DNA of 36,011 nt, taken from the NCBI GenBank assembly GCA_008080815.1, contig VMDM01000028.1:1-36011 (forward strand), given 5' to 3'. This DNA comes from Candidatus Nitrosopumilus sp. Its GTDB lineage: Archaea; Thermoproteota; Nitrososphaeria; Nitrososphaerales; Nitrosopumilaceae. Shown here one piece after another: positions 31,567 to 36,011 of this stretch. The position numbers and the translations under genes were made by a program. Position 1 is the first letter of the stretch. Each line of letters starts with the position of its first letter. The notes beneath the pieces are model-generated. The model made no database searches and was not told the origin of the DNA. It saw nothing but the letters and a program-made list of their open reading frames with translations.

Positions 31567-31908
31567 TTGAACCAAACCTTACCTTTTTCTTCAAAATCTA
31601 TCAGTTTAGGGAATGAAATCTTTAGTATCCGAATTCTAAAATTTGATAACGCCTATTTTGTATCTGTTTCTCAAGGTCCAGAAAAAATCGGTTCTCTTGT
31701 CGCATCTATATCTGGTGGACCGGTTCCAACTACAACCACAATAATTCCGTCCAAAAACAATTTCCTGTTTTCTAAATTAATTTCTGAACAAATTAGTGAT
31801 AAAATCAAAGGTATTGCTCTAGTCTCCACATTTCTAAATAAGGAGTTGGAAATATCTACGGGAAAAGCCTTAATGTTGGAGATTCTAGAGATGATTCAGA
31901 ATGACTGA
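31567..31908 (+). CDS. Small protein overlapping ubiD; possible PAC3/PAC4-like fold
   Basis: 113 residues from TTG 31567. The pattern of a beta-hairpin pair (F-S-I-R-I-L-K-F-D-N-A-Y-F-V-S-V-S), a T-rich turn (P-V-P-T-T-T-T-I-I), a helix and a strand (G-I-A-L-V-S-T-F-L) resembles small proteasome-assembly chaperones of the PSMG3/PSMG4 type. This is pattern recognition only, with no invariant motif. It overlaps ubiD by 8 nt, so coupling to the decarboxylase is the firmer fact. Confidence 0.65.
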   Translation: MNQTLPFSSKSISLGNEIFSIRILKFDNAYFVSVSQGPEKIGSLVASISGGPVPTTTTIIPSKNNFLFSKLISEQISDKIKGIALVSTFLNKELEISTGKALMLEILEMIQND

Positions 31909-33229
31909 TCTCAGAACCTATATTTCAGAGGTTAAAAAAATCAAAGAATTAAAAATTATTAAAAAACCAGTTTCTACAAAATTCGAAATTGCTGCTTTAA
32001 CTGCTAAAGTTGATGGTAGCGATGCCATATTATTTGAAAATATTAGAGGTACTGATTTTCGTCTAGTTTCAAATTTGGTGGGTACGAGGAAAAGATTTGG
32101 AATTGCAGTAGGTGGAAATGAGAAAAAAATTCATGAAAATGTAATTTCTTCAATTAAAAATTCTAAAGCTCCAAAAATTATTTCAAAAGCAAAATTTGAA
32201 GAAAATCGTTCTAAAACTATTGATTCCATGCCTATAGTAACACATTTTGAGAAAGAATCAGGACCATTCATAACCTCATCAATTGCATATGTAAAAAACC
32301 CTGAGACTGGAAAGCAAAATTCATCATTTCATAGAATGATGCCAATTGATCAAAACCACCTTTCAATTAGAATGGTTGAGGGTCGCCATTTGCACAAATG
32401 TTTTGTTGATGCAAAAGAACACAAGGAAGATCTTAAAATTGCGATTACTGTTGGAGTCCATCCTGCTATCTCTATAGCTGGAGCATATCAAGAACAATGG
32501 GGAAAAGACGAAATCAATATTGCTAACGCATTATTGGGTGGAAAATTAACTTTAAAGAAACTCTCTTTTTCAGGATTATCTGTTCCATCCTCTGCTGAAA
32601 TTGTAATGGAAGGGAAAATTCTACAAGATAAAACTCATCCTGAATGGATGGTCGAAATGCTCAAAACGTATGATCATCAACGAATGCAACCTGTTTTTGA
32701 AGTTGAAAATCTATTCTACCGAAATAATCCAATTTTTCATGATGTCCTTTCAGGATTCTCTGAACATAGATTGTTGATGGGAATGCCAATAGAATCAAAA
32801 TTAAATGGAGAACTAAAAAAATCATTCAAACAAACTATTCAGGTTTCAATGACAAATGGCGGATGTAATTGGCTTCATGCCGTTGTCCAAATTAAAAAAG
32901 GAAAGGAATCAGATCCTAAAAAAATTATAGAAAAAACTTTTGAAGCTCATAGATCATTAAAACAAGTAACTGTTGTTGATGAAGATATTGATCCAAATAA
33001 TGCTGAACAAGTTGAATATGCAATGGCTACTCGTTTTCAAGCTGATAAGGATCTCATAATTCTAAAAAATGTTAGAGGTTCAAGTCTGGATCCATCAAGT
33101 GATCAAAAGAATCTTCAAACTGCAAAAATGGGAATTGATGCAACTCGCTCATTATCAAAAAGACCCGAAGGCTTTGAATTAGCAAAAATTCCAAAAATGG
33201 ATAAAACTAGCCTCGAAAAATATCTTTGA
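31901..33229 (+). CDS. UbiD-family decarboxylase, probably anhydromevalonate phosphate decarboxylase
   Basis: 442 residues, full-length UbiD. The prFMN-binding middle part includes F-H-R-M-M-P-I-D-Q-N-H-L-S-I-R and T-V-G-V-H-P-A-I, with E-I-V-M-E-G-K-I following. Archaea with the modified mevalonate pathway use a UbiD-type enzyme to decarboxylate trans-anhydromevalonate 5-phosphate to isopentenyl phosphate, and thaumarchaea are expected to need it. That substrate is inferred from family knowledge; other UbiD substrates remain possible. The prenyl-FMN maker UbiX is not in the window. The start overlaps the upstream small gene by 8 nt. Confidence 0.9.
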   Translation: MTDLRTYISEVKKIKELKIIKKPVSTKFEIAALTAKVDGSDAILFENIRGTDFRLVSNLVGTRKRFGIAVGGNEKKIHENVISSIKNSKAPKIISKAKFEENRSKTIDSMPIVTHFEKESGPFITSSIAYVKNPETGKQNSSFHRMMPIDQNHLSIRMVEGRHLHKCFVDAKEHKEDLKIAITVGVHPAISIAGAYQEQWGKDEINIANALLGGKLTLKKLSFSGLSVPSSAEIVMEGKILQDKTHPEWMVEMLKTYDHQRMQPVFEVENLFYRNNPIFHDVLSGFSEHRLLMGMPIESKLNGELKKSFKQTIQVSMTNGGCNWLHAVVQIKKGKESDPKKIIEKTFEAHRSLKQVTVVDEDIDPNNAEQVEYAMATRFQADKDLIILKNVRGSSLDPSSDQKNLQTAKMGIDATRSLSKRPEGFELAKIPKMDKTSLEKYL

Positions 33230-33285
33230 AAAATTCTCTAAACTTAATCAATTAAATTTGGATACTTCTTTATTATCTCATTAGA

Positions 33286-33771
33286 ATGACTCCTGAACAT
33301 ATCCCATCTCAAAAGAGTCCATCAGAATCACATGCTGAAGTAATTGTCAGAATGTTTCCATCTGATGCAAATCCTGCTGGAAATGTATTCGGTGGTGAAA
33401 TTCTAAAACATATTGATATGGTTGCAGGTATTGTTGCTCAGAGACATTCTCAATCTAATGCAGTTACAGTTAGTATGGATAGCGTTACTTTCCTCAAACC
33501 CGTTTTTGTTGGAAATGTATTGTCTTTGAATGGACGCATTAATTACGTACATAATTCATCCATGGAAATTGAAGTAAAAGCTGAAGCTGAAGATATTGTG
33601 ACTGGAATTCGGACAACCACTGGAACAGCATATGTAACATTCGTAGCCCTAGATGAACATGGAAAACCAAAGAAAGTTCCTGAATTATCTCTAAAGACTG
33701 ATGAAGATAGGCAGAAGTTTGAACAAGGCAAAACTAGAATGGAAGAACGAATTAAAAATCGAAAAAAATAA
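33286..33771 (+). CDS. Hotdog-fold acyl-CoA thioesterase (YciA/BACH type)
   Basis: 161 residues. The signature N-P-A-G-N-V-F-G-G-E-I-L-K-H-I-D near residues 24-40 and V-S-M-D-S-V-T-F-L-K-P-V are the active-site loop and second strand of YciA-like thioesterases, which hydrolyse acyl-CoAs. The C-terminal helix is charged. Substrate length is not predictable. It lies 56 nt after ubiD and precedes the tryptophan-repeat protein. Confidence 0.92.
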   Translation: MTPEHIPSQKSPSESHAEVIVRMFPSDANPAGNVFGGEILKHIDMVAGIVAQRHSQSNAVTVSMDSVTFLKPVFVGNVLSLNGRINYVHNSSMEIEVKAEAEDIVTGIRTTTGTAYVTFVALDEHGKPKKVPELSLKTDEDRQKFEQGKTRMEERIKNRKK

Positions 33772-33821
33772 CTCCTATTTTTAGGGAACACTTTAAGAAT
33801 TACGCCCTTTAATGATAATTA

Positions 33822-34235
33822 ATGTCTGAACAAGAAAAAAACAATGAATGGGATTCATTGTGGCAAGAATACACAAAAGCTCTCGAAAATTGGAAATCAA
33901 TTTTTGAACAGATTCAGAACGCTAGTAACGAAATGCAAAGTAAGTTCAATGATGTTTGGGAAAAAGCCACTAAGGAATCAAGTAATGAGACAATGAAGTT
34001 ATTTGGTCAAAATTGGCAAAAAGCAATGTCCGATGCAGGAATAACATCATTCAAAGATTTTTCTGATAATTGGCAGAAATATCTTAATGAAAGTAACATG
34101 AGTGCTTTCAAACAATTTGTTGATTCATGGCAAAAAACATTGAGCTCATCTGGAATAGAACAAATGAATGCATATGGTGAAATGATGAAAAAATTTACCG
34201 AGACATGGGGCACAATGTGGCCAAAAAACTCGTAA
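33822..34235 (+). CDS. Helical tryptophan-repeat protein, phasin-like
   Basis: 137 residues, all helical and polar, with no membrane segment. Three consecutive 19-residue units occupy 58-76, 77-95 and 96-114, each with F-x3-W-Q-K, for example F-K-D-F-S-D-N-W-Q-K then F-K-Q-F-V-D-S-W-Q-K; a fourth weak unit reaches 133. Amphipathic helices with regularly placed aromatics resemble phasins or PhaE-type proteins that coat polyhydroxyalkanoate granules, but no synthase is in the window. The stop is 1 nt from the convergent minus-strand gene. Function inferred only. Confidence 0.75.
   Translation: MSEQEKNNEWDSLWQEYTKALENWKSIFEQIQNASNEMQSKFNDVWEKATKESSNETMKLFGQNWQKAMSDAGITSFKDFSDNWQKYLNESNMSAFKQFVDSWQKTLSSSGIEQMNAYGEMMKKFTETWGTMWPKNS
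33993..34220 (+). repeat. 57-nt (19-residue) degenerate repeat units
   Basis: Units at 33993-34049, 34050-34106 and 34107-34163, plus a weak fourth to 34220. The protein repeat is clear; the DNA has diverged. Confidence 0.7.
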
Positions 34236-34236
34236 A

Positions 34237-34914
34237 TTATTCCCATTTTGTTAATTCTTTAATTTTTTCAATTGATTCATCATAAATTCTCTTAATTACA
34301 GGAATGTAAGTTTCAACTGCATAAGCAACCTCTATCTCACCATCAAAATCTATGAATGATGAAGCAGTTATCTGATTCTGTCGAATCAAGGGCTCTTGAT
34401 TTTTTCTTCGCTTTTGATTAATTAATTCTAAAAATAATGGAGTTTGACGATTAATTTCAATTTTAAGTTGATTTTTAGATACTATCTTTTTTTCATTCAA
34501 TGTAATGGATATTGGTAAATTGATATCTTTTTGATATCTTTCTTTAGCTCTTAACATTATTTTAATTTCTGGAAATTGTTTTTCATTTTTCTCAATTTGT
34601 GATAAATGATGAATAAACTTCGAAAATACTTGGATATGTTCATTTTCAATTTTGTTTGAAAACCAGTTTGAGAAATCTATTGCTTTTAGATCATTTTTTT
34701 CTATTGCTTTTCTGTAAAATACCTGTTGAGATATTTTTTCTCTACAAAATAATCCAAAATTTTGATCGGCTTCTTCAAAAATCTTTTCTCTAATTTGATT
34801 CACATTGTGGAGAAATCTTTTCAAAAAATATTCCACATAGAATGGATCAGGTTCATAGATCTTTAATTGATTTAATTCTAATTCACAGTTTCTAAAAAAT
34901 CGGTCAATATTCAT
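34237..34914 (-). CDS. Hypothetical protein, 225 residues
   Basis: Starts at ATG 34914, overlapping the stop of the upstream minus-strand gene by one base, so the two are coupled. The protein is charged and mostly helical (K-I-F-E-E-A-D-Q-N-F-G-L-F-C-R-E-K-I), with a beta-rich middle (I-N-L-P-I-S-I-T-L-N-E-K-K-I) and no signal peptide or membrane helix. I recognise no family or catalytic motif. Confidence 0.75.
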   Translation of the reverse strand: MNIDRFFRNCELELNQLKIYEPDPFYVEYFLKRFLHNVNQIREKIFEEADQNFGLFCREKISQQVFYRKAIEKNDLKAIDFSNWFSNKIENEHIQVFSKFIHHLSQIEKNEKQFPEIKIMLRAKERYQKDINLPISITLNEKKIVSKNQLKIEINRQTPLFLELINQKRRKNQEPLIRQNQITASSFIDFDGEIEVAYAVETYIPVIKRIYDESIEKIKELTKWE

Positions 34915-35294
34915 TAAATTTTTTCAATAGTGTCATTGATAAATTTTGATTTTGACTTTAGGCTTTGAGCCAATTCCTTAAAAATTTCATTAACGCTAAC
35001 ATCTACTAGATTTATAGTTGCATTTTCCTTGACAATCTGTTTCTCAAATTTCTCTTTTATGGCAAAAGATACTGAGGACCAATGCAATGTTCCTTTTAGC
35101 TGTTCTTCTACAGTTACATTTGTTGTAGGGAAATTAACTGCCGAAAACACTATTCCATTTGTCCACTGCATTGTAGGAATTCCCCCGCCTGATGTTCTTG
35201 AGCTAAATGCAATCTGTTTTACCCAATCATCAAATTTGTACTCGATAACCTCATGAATGATTAATTTTTTCCAGGGTTCTATTGAAATTTCCAT
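34914..35294 (-). CDS. Hypothetical protein, 126 residues
   Basis: Starts at ATG 35294 on the minus strand and overlaps the next gene by one base. It is beta-rich in the first two thirds (W-K-K-L-I-I-H-E-V-I-E-Y-K-F-D-D; G-T-L-H-W-S-S-V-S-F) and helical at the end. It could form a complex with the 225-residue product. No family recognised. Divergent from the acidic gene at 35394. Confidence 0.75.
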   Translation of the reverse strand: MEISIEPWKKLIIHEVIEYKFDDWVKQIAFSSRTSGGGIPTMQWTNGIVFSAVNFPTTNVTVEEQLKGTLHWSSVSFAIKEKFEKQIVKENATINLVDVSVNEIFKELAQSLKSKSKFINDTIEKI

Positions 35295-35393
35295 AAATTG
35301 TATCTGAAATCTATTTTCTTATTCTTAATTTGAATGATTGTAAATTTGATGATTTAGACTGGCTTATTTAGTAGAAAATTATCGTATTTTTTA

Positions 35394-36011
35394 ATGGCAA
35401 AATGGGCTGATTATCTAATTTCACAAGTAAGTTATTCAAAAGATCATGTTGTATCAGTTGCTATCAGACATTCTGACTCAGAGAAGGGAATTTCTACAGG
35501 TACTCCCATCGACAGAATGACCATAATATCTGATATAAAAAATGGTATAACTTACCTTACAATTTTTCAAGGAAAAAATACCTGGTTGAAAGGTGACCAA
35601 ATCCGAACATTTTCCATTTCTGGAAATCCTTTTTTGAGAATTGATGGCAATAGAGTTGAGTTAGATAATCTCGGACAAATTCCTGAAGTAAAAAAAGAAC
35701 TATTGGATAAATTTTCCCAAAATGAAATTATTGTTCAATTAAAAATTGATGAACAAAAGAGTTCAGATACCGAAAAAAATTCTCAACTCATTAATGAGCT
35801 TAAATTAGAATCTCTACCTGTAACTCAAGTAACTGAAGAAATAAAGCCAGAACCACCACGTCCCACTACCAAAGGCTCTTTGCCAATGGAAACTGATGAG
35901 GAATTACCTCAAGAACTTGATTTAGCTCCAGAACCTGTTACTGAAGAAACTACTCTCAAGACTGAAGAACTTCCAGAAGAACCAGAAGAGGAAGCTACTC
36001 CAGAACAATTA
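35394..36011 (+). CDS. Acidic protein with DUF3892-like N-terminus (3' end beyond window)
   Basis: The ATG at 35394 opens a frame that is still open at the window end (206 codons seen). Residues 1-65 look like a small beta domain with Y-L-I-S-Q-V-S-Y-S-K-D-H-V-V-S-V and M-T-I-I-S-D-I-K-N-G, similar in layout to DUF3892. From about residue 120 it becomes a long Glu/Pro/Thr-rich disordered region (P-E-P-P-R-P; E-E-L-P-E-E-P-E-E-E). The function is unknown. A TATA-like stretch lies about 25-30 nt upstream. Confidence 0.75.
   Translation, partial: MAKWADYLISQVSYSKDHVVSVAIRHSDSEKGISTGTPIDRMTIISDIKNGITYLTIFQGKNTWLKGDQIRTFSISGNPFLRIDGNRVELDNLGQIPEVKKELLDKFSQNEIIVQLKIDEQKSSDTEKNSQLINELKLESLPVTQVTEEIKPEPPRPTTKGSLPMETDEELPQELDLAPEPVTEETTLKTEELPEEPEEEATPEQL

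Overview
The window is 36 kb of AT-rich archaeal DNA whose gene content points to a member of the Nitrososphaerota (Thaumarchaeota), most like the marine ammonia oxidisers of the Nitrosopumilus type. The evidence is the eukaryote-like information genes (TFE, S19e, Nep1, the Rpr2/Rpp21 RNase P protein, alpha-NAC, a PDCD5 relative), archaeal flavin genes (ArfA, ArfC), secreted proteins with W-x-K-N-N-A-x-W-W-A-[DE] tail repeats, and many short leaderless promoters: a TATA-like hexamer ends about 22-26 nt before the start codon in most cases checked. Composition looks even throughout. I saw no insertion sequence, integrase, CRISPR array or rRNA, and no gene-free stretch over 300 nt.

Layout. 1-3395: three tandem genes for secreted proteins (one cut by the window edge) that all end in two tail repeats spaced 49 residues apart, plus a 68-residue unknown. 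3459-5786: rhomboid protease, a 4-OT-like tautomerase, a nitrilase-family amidase and a convergent zinc-ribbon protein. 5837-7590: SCP2-type thiolase with its DUF35 OB-fold/zinc partner, then a tiny zinc-ribbon protein. 7698-12735: an unusual HTH/ATP-cone/NrdD-like protein followed by the B12-dependent ribonucleotide reductase NrdJ. 12777-15768: a membrane-anchored TIM-barrel hydrolase-like protein, then a translation/RNA group (Nep1, tRNA-Gly(UCC), Rnp4, S19e, PDCD5-like). 15810-18506: MDR oxidoreductase and CitE-like lyase pair, then a TPR protein. 18546-22869: riboflavin biosynthesis (RibE, RibB, RibH, ArfA, an amidohydrolase, ArfC), the last five genes nearly or actually overlapping. 22906-24113: lysine-rich KKKAAP-repeat protein, hemerythrin-like protein and a small acidic protein. 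24236-28938, minus strand: succinate-semialdehyde-type dehydrogenase, TFE, Trm56, HflX and an AbrB-PhoU regulator. 29028-33771: PUA protein, NAC, an ATP-synthase-H-like coiled coil, a RuvC-fold protein with a problematic start, a zinc-finger protein, a small protein overlapping UbiD, and a hotdog thioesterase. 33822-36011: a tryptophan-repeat helical protein, two minus-strand unknowns and a truncated acidic protein.

Two points stand out. The riboflavin operon contains an amidohydrolase with the metal and catalytic residues of a deaminase (H60, H62, H209, E212, H242, D293). It sits between ArfA and ArfC, where the archaeal pathway needs a pyrimidine deaminase that to my knowledge has no assigned gene. 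The protein upstream of NrdJ keeps a DNA-binding domain, an ATP-cone and an NrdD-like fold, but has no cysteine outside its terminal zinc site and stops before any glycyl-radical motif. It therefore looks like an enzyme turned into a nucleotide-sensing regulator. Several clean palindromes sit exactly on core promoters (HTH/ATP-cone gene, AbrB-PhoU gene, ribB) or upstream of one (hemerythrin) and are likely operators.
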